Shown: positions 7,514 to 14,674, counted from the stretch's first letter. The stretch: DNA of 14,674 nt from DYHD01 sp964411065 (GCA_964411065.1 CAYPJO010000048.1:1-14674), one strand, 5' to 3'. Notes: generated by a model not told the origin, from the letters alone. Translations and numbers: made by a program.

Positions 7514-8974
7514 ATGTATAAAAAACTTTTCTGGATTCCCACATTATTACTTATAGGTTTCCTATTAGGTGGGCTTTCTTATTATTTACTGAGCAAATCA
7601 GTTACACCACAATATCAAACATTCACTCCCCGAGTACCTGCTCAAATTCAAGAAACGAGCAAGGCTTTTTCAGAAATTGTGAGTGCTGTCTCTCCTGCTG
7701 TAGTGAATATCTCGACTACTAAAACCTTTAGAAGACAGCCTTCGCCTTTTGATGAACTCTTTGATTTCCTTTATCCCTTTCCTGACGGAAGATCGAGGAA
7801 ATGGAAAGAACAGAGCCTTGGCTCAGGAGTTATAGTTACCCACGATGGCTACATAGTAACTAACAATCATGTAATAGAAAGAGCAGATGATATTAAAGTT
7901 ATTTTGATAGATAAGAGGGTTTACAAAGCCAAAATTATTGGCGTAGATCCTAAAACAGATATTGCTGTTATAAAAATTGAGGCAAACAATCTGCCAATCT
8001 TACAATGGGGAGATTCTGACAGTTTACAAGTAGGCGAATTTGTTTTAGCTATAGGCAATCCCTTCGGCTTAAGCCATACAGTTACTATGGGGATTATTAG
8101 TGCAATAGGCAGAACAGATGTGGGGATTGCTGATTATGAAAATTTTATCCAGACAGATGCAGCCATTAATCCAGGTAATTCAGGTGGTCCATTAGTCAAT
8201 ATGAAAGGTGAGGCAATAGGTATTAATACTGCAATATTTTCTAAAACAGGTGGTTATCAGGGGATTGGTTTTGCAGTTCCAAGCAACATGGTTAAAAGTG
8301 TTATGGATCAGTTGATCAAAAAAGGCAAGGTAGTAAGAGGTTGGATAGGAGTAACTATTCAGGAGTTGACTCCTGAGATTGCTGAAAAATTTGGCCTTAA
8401 ATCTTATGAAGGAGTTTTAATAACCGATGTAGTTAAGGGTGGTCCTGCCCATAATGCAGGGTTAGGAAAAGGTGATATTATAATTGAGTATAATGGCAAA
8501 AAGATTAAAGATGCGAGCCTCTTAAGGAACTTAGTAGCCCAGACTGAAATTAATCGCCAGATTAAGTTAAAAATTCTAAGAAATGGGAAAGAGATGGATA
8601 TTTTTGTTACAGTTAAGGAATTTCCTTCTAAGGATATTCAGATGATACCCAGCTCTTCCGAAGAAGCTTTGAGTCAAAGATTTAATCCTCTTTCAGATAT
8701 ATCAGTTTTAGATTTAAACCCTGTGATTGCTAAACAACTAAGAGTCGACCTTAATGAAAAAGGTGTAGTAATAACAAGGATTAAGCCTGGCTCAATAGCA
8801 GAAGAGAGAGGTCTAAGGAAAGGTGATATCATTCAAGAAATAGATAGACAGAAGGTTAACAATCTAAATGACTACAATAGAATCCTTTCCCAACTGGAGG
8901 ATCCCAAAAGCATTTTACTCTTTATTAATCGAAGTGGTAACAAATTTTATTTAACTTTGAGACAGCCTCCATAG
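7514..8974 (+). CDS. degQ: HtrA/DegQ-type periplasmic serine protease with two PDZ domains
   Basis: A 486-residue envelope quality-control protease and chaperone. An N-terminal hydrophobic segment (about 5-26) serves as a signal peptide or membrane anchor; there is no clear cleavage site. The trypsin-like domain (about 50-275) carries the full triad: H119 in TNNHVIE, D149 in KTDIAVIKI and S223 in NPGNSGGPLV. PDZ1 covers about 280-375 (GWIGVTIQELTPEIAEKFG) and PDZ2 about 395-480 (GVVITRIKPGSIAEERGLRKGDII). The two PDZ domains place it with DegP/DegQ/MucD rather than the single-PDZ DegS. A Q-linker-like segment with PSPFDELFDFLYPFP resembles the LA loop. It starts 7 nt after selB and probably shares its transcript. 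The symbol degQ is by architecture; degP or mucD would be equally defensible. Confidence 0.93.
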   Translation: MYKKLFWIPTLLLIGFLLGGLSYYLLSKSVTPQYQTFTPRVPAQIQETSKAFSEIVSAVSPAVVNISTTKTFRRQPSPFDELFDFLYPFPDGRSRKWKEQSLGSGVIVTHDGYIVTNNHVIERADDIKVILIDKRVYKAKIIGVDPKTDIAVIKIEANNLPILQWGDSDSLQVGEFVLAIGNPFGLSHTVTMGIISAIGRTDVGIADYENFIQTDAAINPGNSGGPLVNMKGEAIGINTAIFSKTGGYQGIGFAVPSNMVKSVMDQLIKKGKVVRGWIGVTIQELTPEIAEKFGLKSYEGVLITDVVKGGPAHNAGLGKGDIIIEYNGKKIKDASLLRNLVAQTEINRQIKLKILRNGKEMDIFVTVKEFPSKDIQMIPSSSEEALSQRFNPLSDISVLDLNPVIAKQLRVDLNEKGVVITRIKPGSIAEERGLRKGDIIQEIDRQKVNNLNDYNRILSQLEDPKSILLFINRSGNKFYLTLRQPP

Positions 8975-9021
8975 TATATTAATTGATTAACAATACTATT
9001 ATTAATGACTAAATTTATTTG

Positions 9022-10002
9022 ATGAATATTCTCCAAAAAATCTTCATATTTTGCCTTTTCATTATCGCAGGTTATTTATACGGTCAAGAAAACAACTTAA
9101 TATTACAAGGGCTAATTGCAGGTGCCTTTTTTGGTTTAGTCTCCATTATAGTACTCATTATAATTAGCAAATTAAAGTTGGGTTCCATTGTAGGCGCCTT
9201 TACTGGGTTAATAACAGGTGTTATCTTCTCCTACTTCTTTTTACTGCCTCTTGAGACCATCTTGCCAATTGAAGCTCAAATGTTTATTAATTTTGCTATA
9301 GGAGTCCTATTCGGTTATGGTGGATTAATCATAGGCTATCAGCGCGGTAAGAATTTAAATATAAACTCCTTTATCAAACTCTTAAAAGGTAAGGAAATAG
9401 AAGAGGATATAAAAATACTCGATACAAGTGTAATTATTGATGGCCGGATAGCAGATATTATAGAGATAGGCTTTATTGGTGGGATCTTCATTATTCCTCA
9501 ATTTATCCTCCAGGAACTCCAACATATTGCTGATTCACCTGATCCTATTAGACGTTCAAAAGGTCGAAGAGGGCTTGACATTCTCCATCGTATACAAAAA
9601 ATACCCTCAATAAAGGTTAAGATAATTGAAGAGGATTTCCCAAAAATAAAAGAGGTTGACTCAAAACTTGTAGCGCTTGCAAGAGGGATGAATGCCAAAA
9701 TAATCACCAACGATTTCAATCTTAATAAGGTTGCCCAATTGCAAGGTGTGCCAGTTCTAAATATTAACGAATTAGCCAGCGTGCTTAAACCTGTTGTTTT
9801 ACCCGGTGAGATATTAAATCTATTTATTGTGAAAGAGGGCAAAGAATACAATCAGGGGGTAGCTTACCTTGATGATGGAACTATGGTGGTTATTGAGAAC
9901 GCTCGTCGCCTTATAGGTAAGAGCGTGGAGGTTGTAGTAACCAGTGTTTTACAAACAACAGCAGGCAGAATGATATTTGCAAAACCAAAGGAAGAGGAAT
10001 AG
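9022..10002 (+). CDS. Membrane-anchored PIN-TRAM domain protein (YacL-like)
   Basis: A 326-residue protein. Four N-terminal membrane segments (about 4-21, 27-50, 53-75, 86-106) are followed by a cytoplasmic PIN nuclease domain with acidic active-site residues D134 and D140 (LDTSVIIDGR), E165 (LQELQ), D213 and D231 (TNDFN). A C-terminal TRAM domain (about 260-322, ending in TTAGRMIFA) is a likely RNA-binding unit. This is the architecture of Bacillus YacL and its relatives, putative ribonucleases of unproven substrate. The start is uncertain: TTG at 9019 and ATG at 9022 are adjacent and neither has a good Shine-Dalgarno; ATG is chosen. It sits 9 nt before ispD, and the PIN-TRAM/ispD/ispF neighbourhood is one I recall from several phyla. 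All nuclease residues are intact. Confidence 0.93.
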   Translation: MNILQKIFIFCLFIIAGYLYGQENNLILQGLIAGAFFGLVSIIVLIIISKLKLGSIVGAFTGLITGVIFSYFFLLPLETILPIEAQMFINFAIGVLFGYGGLIIGYQRGKNLNINSFIKLLKGKEIEEDIKILDTSVIIDGRIADIIEIGFIGGIFIIPQFILQELQHIADSPDPIRRSKGRRGLDILHRIQKIPSIKVKIIEEDFPKIKEVDSKLVALARGMNAKIITNDFNLNKVAQLQGVPVLNINELASVLKPVVLPGEILNLFIVKEGKEYNQGVAYLDDGTMVVIENARRLIGKSVEVVVTSVLQTTAGRMIFAKPKEEE

Positions 10003-10011
10003 TTCAATTAT

Positions 10012-10722
10012 ATGGTAACTGCAATAATCCCAGCAGCAGGGAGTGGTTTGAGGTTTGGTGCAAAGGAGAACAAAGCATTCTACCCTCTAAAAGATAAACC
10101 TTTACTACTTTGGCCATTGCAAACCTTAGAGACCTTAGAAGAAATAGTAGATATCATATTAGTAGTGAGATCCGAAGATATAGCTAAAACCTTCGAACTG
10201 GTTGATAAGTATGAAATTAAAAAAGCAAAAAAGATAATCACTGGAGGAAAGGAAAGACAGGATTCTGTCTTTAATGGCTTAAAGAGTATCGAAAAGAACA
10301 CTAAATTTGTACTCATTCATGATGGTGTTAGACCCTTTATAGACTCTGAGTTAATAAAGAGTATGATAAGCCACATGCTACAACATCAGTCAGTTATTGA
10401 TGGTATAGTCACCGGTGTCCCAGTGAAAGATACAATTAAAATTGTGGAAGGAAGAGTCCATAGTGATATTTCAAATGGTCTTTTTGTCAAAGAAACTTTA
10501 AAGAGAGATCTACTCTGGGCTATCCATACTCCTCAAGTTTTCCTCACTGATAAAATTTTAAGAGCCTATGAAAAAGCATTAAAAGATAACCTCTATTGCA
10601 CAGATGATTCCGCTTTATTGGAAAATTACGGTGGCAAAATAAAATTACTATTGGGGTCTTATAAAAATATAAAGATTACTACCATAGATGATATCAAGAT
10701 TGCTGAGGCTTTTCTTCGATGA
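10012..10722 (+). CDS. ispD: IspD, 2-C-methyl-D-erythritol 4-phosphate cytidylyltransferase
   Basis: A 236-residue cytosolic enzyme of the MEP pathway. It joins CTP and MEP to make CDP-ME with release of pyrophosphate. The N-terminal nucleotide-binding loop is IIPAAGSGLRFG (about 5-16), with the catalytic Lys in ENKAFYPL. Further signatures are GGKERQDSVFNGL, VLIHDGVRPF, GVPVKDTIK and the C-terminal TDDSALLE. The usual order and length (about 230) are kept. It follows the PIN-TRAM gene after 9 nt, and its TGA overlaps the ispF ATG by 4 bp, so the two MEP enzymes are probably translationally coupled. IspE, the enzyme acting between them, is not in the window. Confidence 0.97.
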   Translation: MVTAIIPAAGSGLRFGAKENKAFYPLKDKPLLLWPLQTLETLEEIVDIILVVRSEDIAKTFELVDKYEIKKAKKIITGGKERQDSVFNGLKSIEKNTKFVLIHDGVRPFIDSELIKSMISHMLQHQSVIDGIVTGVPVKDTIKIVEGRVHSDISNGLFVKETLKRDLLWAIHTPQVFLTDKILRAYEKALKDNLYCTDDSALLENYGGKIKLLLGSYKNIKITTIDDIKIAEAFLR

Positions 10723-11183
10723 GAGTTGGTATAGGATATGACTCCCATAGATTTATTGATGGTGACCATTTAATAATTGGTGGAGTCACTATACCCTTTG
10801 ATAAAGGGTTTGATGCCCACTCTGATGGGGATGTTTTATGTCATGCAATAATTGATGCTATCCTTGGCGCCATGGGAGCTGGAGATATAGGAACACATTA
10901 TCCAGACACCGATATAGTCTGGGAGAATGCTTCAAGTATAATTCTACTTGAGAAGGTTGTTAACCTTATGAGGTCTAAGGGTTTTGAGCTCCTCTGGCTT
11001 GATTCAGTAATTCTTGCAGAGAAGCCCCGAATCTCAAGCTATATAGATGATATGAAAAAGGCAATCTCAAAGACAGGGATTCCAACCCATATAATTAGCA
11101 TTAAAGCAAAAACCAATGAAGGGATGGGTTTTATAGGACGCTGTGAAGGAATAGCAGTCTGGGCAGTATGTCTTTTAGAGTAA
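10719..11183 (+). CDS. ispF: IspF, 2-C-methyl-D-erythritol 2,4-cyclodiphosphate synthase
   Basis: A 154-residue homotrimeric enzyme that cyclises CDP-ME 2-phosphate to MEcPP and releases CMP. The metal-binding residues are D8 and H10 in GIGYDSHRF and H42 in GDVLCHAIIDAILGA. FDAHSDGD (31-38) and GDIGTHYPDTD (55-65) are the substrate loops. TNEGMGFIGRCEGI near the C-terminus is the family nucleotide-binding stretch. Length equals that of single-domain IspF, so this is not an IspDF fusion, although the ATGA overlap with ispD gives the same stoichiometric coupling. It is followed by 35 nt before aroA. Confidence 0.98.
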   Translation: MRVGIGYDSHRFIDGDHLIIGGVTIPFDKGFDAHSDGDVLCHAIIDAILGAMGAGDIGTHYPDTDIVWENASSIILLEKVVNLMRSKGFELLWLDSVILAEKPRISSYIDDMKKAISKTGIPTHIISIKAKTNEGMGFIGRCEGIAVWAVCLLE

Positions 11184-11218
11184 CTTAAATCAAGTCTTCT
11201 ATTTTATTTGAGGGAGTA

Positions 11219-12565
11219 ATGAAAGAACAAAGATTGTCAAAATCAAAACCATTAAAGGGAGAATTAATAGTTCCTGCCGACAAATCTATTTCTCATCGCT
11301 CCGTTATCTTTGCATCAATCGCAAAAGGAAAGAGCATTATTAAAAATTTCTTAAAAGCCGAAGACCCCCTAAGCACTCTTAATGCTATGAAAGCTCTTGG
11401 AGTAGAGGTGGGAGAAATAAGAACAAGCCTTCAGAATCTGGACCACTATACAGAATTGATAATTAATGGTAAAGGCTTAAAAGGTTTAAAAGAACCCTTT
11501 GATGTGATAAATTGTGGAAACTCAGGCACAACAATGAGATTACTATCTGGGATACTTGCCAGTATACCCTGTTTTTCTGTTTTAACAGGAGACGATTCTT
11601 TAAAACAAAGGCCTATGGCAAGAATAATACAACCATTAAAGCAAATGGGTGCAAGCATTTTTGGTAGGTCAAATGATTCTTTCCCCCCTTTTGCAATTAA
11701 AGGTAATAATCTCAAAGCTATTGATTATGAAATGCCGGTAGCCTCTGCTCAAGTGAAATCCTGTTTAATGCTTGCTGGCTTGTTTGCCGAAGGGACCACA
11801 ATCATCTCAGAACCTTTTAAATCCAGAGATCATTCAGAGAGAATGCTTTCAGCAATGGGCGCATCTATAGATATTGAGGGATTAACAATTAGGGTTACAG
11901 GTAACACCCCTAATAACCACTCATTGAAACCTCTTGAAGTAACTGTCCCATCTGATTTTTCATCAGCTGCATTTTTCATTGTAGCTGCCTTATTGATTCC
12001 GAATTCAGAGATTTTAATCCGAAACGTAGGAATTAACCCTACAAGGACTGGACTCTTAAGCATATTAAAAACCATGGGAGCTTCGGTAAAGCTTGAGAAT
12101 GTCAGAGATATGTCCGGCGAGCCTGTTGCTGACATTCATTGTATTAGTTGTGATAAATTAAAACCTTTCAAGATTGGAAGAGATATAATGCCTACCCTTA
12201 TCGATGAATTTCCAATACTTTGTGTGCTTGCTTCTCAGGCTGAGGGTATCTCTGATATTAGAGGTGCAGAAGAGCTAAGAATAAAAGAATCTGATAGAAT
12301 CAGATCTATGGTAACGGAATTGAGAAAAATGGGAGTTGAAATAGATGAGTATCCTGATGGAGTTACAATAAAAGGAAAGGCTAAACTGAAAGGAGCCCCT
12401 TTGGAGAGTTACAGAGACCATAGAATTGCAATGTCTCTATCAATAGCCGGTTTAATCGCAGAGGGTGAAACAGTTATTAATAATCCTGAATGTGTAGATG
12501 TCTCTTTTCCAAACTTTTACCATAAATTTAAGCAATTGCAAGATAATCAAAAGATTGCGCGATAG
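11219..12565 (+). CDS. aroA: AroA, EPSP synthase (3-phosphoshikimate 1-carboxyvinyltransferase)
   Basis: A 448-residue shikimate-pathway enzyme that transfers the enolpyruvyl group of PEP to shikimate 3-phosphate. Substrate residues K22, S23 and R27 lie in DKSISHRS. CGNSGTTMRLLSG (99-111) is the PEP-binding loop, RPMARI (131-136) follows, SAQVKS (176-181) binds shikimate phosphate, the catalytic Asp is probably D328 in LIDEFP, and LRIKESDR (352-359) and YRDHRIAM complete the site. The GNSGTTMR form resembles Bacillus-type rather than E. coli-type enzymes (GNAGTAMR). Length is slightly above the 427 of E. coli. A clear GAGGGAG precedes the ATG at 11219. aroA next to cmk is a common arrangement, here with an 82-nt gap. 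Confidence 0.97.
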   Translation: MKEQRLSKSKPLKGELIVPADKSISHRSVIFASIAKGKSIIKNFLKAEDPLSTLNAMKALGVEVGEIRTSLQNLDHYTELIINGKGLKGLKEPFDVINCGNSGTTMRLLSGILASIPCFSVLTGDDSLKQRPMARIIQPLKQMGASIFGRSNDSFPPFAIKGNNLKAIDYEMPVASAQVKSCLMLAGLFAEGTTIISEPFKSRDHSERMLSAMGASIDIEGLTIRVTGNTPNNHSLKPLEVTVPSDFSSAAFFIVAALLIPNSEILIRNVGINPTRTGLLSILKTMGASVKLENVRDMSGEPVADIHCISCDKLKPFKIGRDIMPTLIDEFPILCVLASQAEGISDIRGAEELRIKESDRIRSMVTELRKMGVEIDEYPDGVTIKGKAKLKGAPLESYRDHRIAMSLSIAGLIAEGETVINNPECVDVSFPNFYHKFKQLQDNQKIAR

Positions 12566-12635
12566 CTCTTCATGATACCTGAAATATTTTAAAGGCAATT
12601 TTTAATCCATAAAATTAACCAAAAAAACTTATAAT

Positions 12636-12640
12636 GGAGG
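12636..12640 (+). promoter_or_regulatory. Shine-Dalgarno that fixes the cmk start
   Basis: GGAGG at 12636-12640 is 7 nt upstream of ATA 12648, the first codon after the in-frame TAA at 12645-12647. The placement is ideal for initiation at ATA and too far (19 nt) from the next candidate, ATT 12660. Confidence 0.7.
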
Positions 12641-12647
12641 ATTTTAA

Positions 12648-13337
12648 ATAAAAAAAGTAATTGCAATAGATGGTCCATCAGGAGCAGGCAAGAGTACTAT
12701 TGCTAAGATTTTAGCACAAAGATTGAATTTTAAATTTCTTGACACTGGTGCCCTTTATCGAGCTGTCGCCTTACACCTTAGAGATATAGGGCTTGATGAG
12801 AAGAGTGCAGATGAAGAGATCTCTTACAATTTAAAAATGGTCAAAATTCTCTTAAAAGATGAAGATGTCTGCATAAGCTTTAAGAGTTCTACTAAAAATG
12901 GCTTTTCTTTATGCATTCCAGTCACTGAAAAGATCAGGACTCCAGAGATTGGGAAATATGCATCAATCTTTTCTGCCCGAAAACCAGTAAGGGATTTCCT
13001 CTTTCAGACCCAAAGAGAGGTTGCCCTTTATAATAATGTCGTTGCAGAAGGTAGGGATATGACGACTGTTGTCTTCCCCGATGCTTGGAAAAAGTTTTAC
13101 TTGGATGCTTCAGAGATGGAAAGGGCTAAAAGAAGATATACACAACTAAAGGCTAAAAATTCAAATATAACATTTCAAGAAGCCTTAGATGATATAAGAA
13201 ACCGAGATCAGAGGGACATAAATCGAGATATAGCCCCACTAAAAATAGCTGAAGATGCAATATACATCGATACTACAAATATGACCCCAGAAGAGGTTAT
13301 TAAAATTATGGGTAAAACTATGGAGATTGATTTATAA
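12648..13337 (+). CDS. cmk: Cytidylate kinase, apparent AUA start codon
   Basis: A 229-residue (d)CMP kinase that phosphorylates CMP and dCMP with ATP. The reading frame begins right after TAA 12645-12647 as ATA AAA AAA GTA, that is (M)KKVIAIDGPSGAGKST, the normal Cmk N-terminus with its P-loop at 9-17. There is no ATG, GTG or TTG between that stop and the P-loop. The first standard start, TTG at 12723, would delete the P-loop and is not credible. FLDTGALYRAV (29-39), EGRDMTTVVFPDA and RDQRDINRDIAPLKIAEDA are the CMP-binding and lid motifs. From ATA the length equals the family norm of about 225. So the gene is complete except for its initiator, either a true AUA start or a point change from ATG. 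A shorter gene call at 12723 would be wrong. Confidence 0.93.
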   Translation: MKKVIAIDGPSGAGKSTIAKILAQRLNFKFLDTGALYRAVALHLRDIGLDEKSADEEISYNLKMVKILLKDEDVCISFKSSTKNGFSLCIPVTEKIRTPEIGKYASIFSARKPVRDFLFQTQREVALYNNVVAEGRDMTTVVFPDAWKKFYLDASEMERAKRRYTQLKAKNSNITFQEALDDIRNRDQRDINRDIAPLKIAEDAIYIDTTNMTPEEVIKIMGKTMEIDL

Positions 13338-13411
13338 TAAAGTTGAAATTTGTAAAAATAACTTTGAAAAATAGATCATAACTAAAAAATAGACTGAAGA
13401 AAAATAATTTT

Positions 13412-13437
13412 TTTAGCTTTTAATATTAAAAGCTAAA
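13412..13437. repeat. Perfect 26-bp palindrome upstream of the DsbC-like gene
   Basis: Arms 13412-13424 and 13425-13437 are exact reverse complements (outer TTTAGCTTTT, centre AATATT) with no spacer. It lies between cmk and the next gene, ending 12 bp before the GTG and just before its Shine-Dalgarno. It could be the cmk terminator (no T-run follows, which argues against), an operator, or an mRNA hairpin next to the ribosome-binding site. Confidence 0.6.
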
Positions 13438-13449
13438 GAGAGGTGAGAG

Positions 13450-14232
13450 GTGTTTAAATATAATATTTTTATGAGTCTTTTAACTTTTATCTTGATTCTG
13501 CCCGTTTATTCTTATAGTTTCAGCGAGAAGGGGCAAGATTGCTCAAAGTGTCACAAACTAACAACCGCTGAAGCAGCCAATATTTTAAAGGATTTAATCC
13601 CAAACCTTAAGGTGCTAAATGTCAAAATAAGCCCAATAAAGGGACTTTGGGAGCTAATAATAGATAGTAATAACAGGAAAGGGATTATCTATGTTGATTT
13701 TACTAAAAAACATTTCGTCTCTGGATCAATTGTAAATATTGCTGAGAAGAAAAATCTAACTCAAGAGCGATTCGAAGAAATAAATCGTGTAGATGTCTCC
13801 CAAATACCTCTTAATGATGCAATTATTGTAGGTAATAAAAATGCCAAACACAAAGTCATAGTCTTTACTAATCCTGATTGCTCTTTTTGTAAAGATTTAC
13901 ATGGAGAGATAAAAAAGGTTATATCGGAAAGGAAAGACATAGTCTTTTATAAGAAACTTTATGCTTTCAAAGCTGGAACACCTTCATACGAGAAATCTAA
14001 AGCAATAGTATGTGAAAAAGCTCTTGAACTTTTAGAGAGTGCTTATGAAAAAAAGACCATACCAAAACCAAAATGTGAGACAACAGCTATCGATGATAAT
14101 ATTAAACTTGCTGAAAAACTCGGTATAACTGGAACTCCGACTATGATTATGCCTGATGGAAGGGTGATAACTGGCAAAAGAGACGCTAAAACAATTAAGG
14201 ATTTAGTGGATAAGGTAGATAAAAATAAATAA
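13450..14232 (+). CDS. DsbC-like periplasmic thiol:disulfide protein with N-terminal CxxCH
   Basis: A 260-residue exported protein. Residues 1-24 form a signal peptide (hydrophobic core about 5-20). A small N-terminal domain (about 25-120) resembles the DsbC/DsbG dimerisation domain, and a thioredoxin fold (about 130-255) carries C144-SF-C147 as the active site (E. coli DsbC has CGYC) and cis-Pro P230 in GITGTPT. C188 and C209 match in spacing the structural disulfide of DsbC. The odd feature is C31-SK-C34-H35 just after the signal peptide, a perfect c-type haem attachment motif. The likely role is disulfide isomerisation or reduction of periplasmic proteins; whether haem is bound is unknown. 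The GTG start follows GAGAGGTGAG; an in-frame ATG at 13471 would shorten the signal peptide. It is the last gene of the run. Confidence 0.88.
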   Translation: MFKYNIFMSLLTFILILPVYSYSFSEKGQDCSKCHKLTTAEAANILKDLIPNLKVLNVKISPIKGLWELIIDSNNRKGIIYVDFTKKHFVSGSIVNIAEKKNLTQERFEEINRVDVSQIPLNDAIIVGNKNAKHKVIVFTNPDCSFCKDLHGEIKKVISERKDIVFYKKLYAFKAGTPSYEKSKAIVCEKALELLESAYEKKTIPKPKCETTAIDDNIKLAEKLGITGTPTMIMPDGRVITGKRDAKTIKDLVDKVDKNK

Positions 14233-14290
14233 AAGGTCAATACCAAGAATAGATTGAAATTGTTGAGTTGCGAAGACTTCTTTAAAAATT

Positions 14291-14337
14291 GAGATTCCAC
14301 CATAACAAAAGTGTTATGTAAAGAGTCTCGTTTTTTT
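14291..14337 (+). terminator. Rho-independent terminator after the DsbC-like gene
   Basis: Inner stem CATAACA (14301-14307) / TGTTATG (14312-14318) has loop AAAG. Outer arms GAGATT (14291-14296) and AGTCTC (14324-14329) pair with one G-U. T7 follows at 14331-14337. It lies 58 bp after the DsbC-like stop and would end the + strand run. Confidence 0.75.
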
Positions 14338-14493
14338 GTACCAAGCACGGTCACTAAAAGTCCCCAGAGGTTTCTTTAAGTTTATCATAAGTTATCGATA
14401 GTACAATAATAAAATTGATCGACAATCGATACTTGATTTAATTTGTAACTCTTAAATTATAAAAAACTCTCCTCCCCTAAAATCCAAAAACAT

Positions 14494-14519
14494 CTATATA
14501 GAAAAACTATATAGAAAAA
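14494..14519. repeat. Two-copy 13-bp tandem repeat
   Basis: CTATATAGAAAAA occurs twice in direct succession (14494-14506 and 14507-14519). Each copy contains the palindrome CTATATAG. Function unknown; it may be simple slippage. Confidence 0.6.
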
Positions 14520-14565
14520 AATTTTTCCATGAATCTGTAACCTATAATACAAAAAGAGAAAAGCA

Positions 14566-14599
14566 ATATGCGAATGCTCTCCCTCAATAAGTCGCATAT
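14566..14599. repeat. 8-bp inverted repeat with 18-nt spacer
   Basis: ATATGCGA (14566-14573) pairs exactly with TCGCATAT (14592-14599). The left arm also lies in the loop of a second possible stem, AGCA (14562-14565) / TGCT (14575-14578), extended by GAG (14556-14558) / CTC (14579-14581), so an RNA could form a pseudoknot here. No gene follows within the window. Confidence 0.35.
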
Positions 14600-14674
14600 A
14601 GGCTTCTTATTTGACTTAACTTGATAGAGAATTTTAAGCCCCTTTCAACACCAGTAAGTACTAATAAAAAATTG

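Larger units (their letters stand above)
14338..14674. other. Gene-less 3' tail with small repeats
   Basis: No coding region, tRNA or rRNA is recognisable here on either strand. It is strongly AT-rich. Visible structure: a 13-bp tandem duplication of CTATATAGAAAAA at 14494-14519, and an 8-bp inverted repeat ATATGCGA (14566-14573) / TCGCATAT (14592-14599). A TATAAT at 14543-14548 has no matching -35. It may be the upstream region of a gene beyond the window. Confidence 0.5.

Noticed and set aside
11315..11560. Possible special EPSP synthase type at the PEP loop
   Set aside because: GNSGTTMR is a common variant among bacterial AroA proteins and all catalytic residues are present; nothing unusual can be claimed.
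12723..13337. Short cmk starting at TTG 12723
   Set aside because: It removes the P-loop, without which the kinase cannot bind ATP, and lacks a ribosome-binding site.
14043..14354. 103-codon open frame on the - strand at the end of the DsbC-like gene
   Set aside because: It is mostly antisense to the thioredoxin domain, with a Leu/Ser/Ile-rich product and no recognisable motif.
14543..14548. Perfect TATAAT in the 3' tail as a promoter
   Set aside because: No acceptable -35 at 16-18 nt and no gene start downstream in the window; chance matches are common in such AT-rich DNA.
1..14674. CRISPR arrays, tRNA/rRNA genes, prophage or defence genes
   Set aside because: No spaced repeats, no tRNA-like fold or rRNA stretch, and every long frame is accounted for by housekeeping, transport or envelope genes.

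Overview
The window is AT-rich DNA from a Gram-negative-type bacterium. The signs are a periplasmic phosphate-binding protein with an ordinary signal peptide, a membrane-anchored HtrA/DegQ protease, an exported DsbC-like disulfide isomerase, the MEP isoprenoid route and a selenocysteine elongation factor. The gene set and low G+C would fit an anaerobic or thermophilic deep-branching or deltaproteobacteria-like lineage, but I cannot name a taxon from sequence alone.

Layout. (1) Positions 1-326 hold a decayed DDE/rve-type transposase remnant on the + strand and no intact gene. (2) Positions 327-4705, all on the - strand, form a complete phosphate-uptake cluster in the order pstS-pstC-pstA-pstB-phoU. 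pstS and pstC each have a promoter made of tandem 11-bp direct repeats (Pho-box-like) at the same distance from a -10 element. A perfect hairpin separates pstS from pstC, so pstS probably makes most of the mRNA and pstCAB-phoU is supplied by readthrough plus its own promoter. (3) Positions 4745-4972 are the divergent regulatory region. (4) Positions 4973-14232, on the + strand, form a long closely packed run: hisH-selB (ATGA overlap), degQ-like protease, PIN-TRAM protein, ispD-ispF (ATGA overlap), aroA, cmk, and a DsbC-like protein with an extra CxxCH motif. (5) Positions 14233-14674 have no recognisable gene. They hold a likely terminator and a few small repeats.

The + strand genes do not form one pathway. 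hisH (histidine), ispD/ispF (isoprenoids), aroA (shikimate) and cmk (nucleotides) are housekeeping functions, selB is selenoprotein synthesis, and degQ and the DsbC-like protein act in envelope protein quality control.

The observations I would check first are the start of cmk, which appears to be AUA behind a perfect Shine-Dalgarno; the paired Pho-box arrays in the pst locus; and the haem-type CxxCH motif at the N-terminus of the DsbC-like protein. I found no convincing undescribed multi-gene system in this window.
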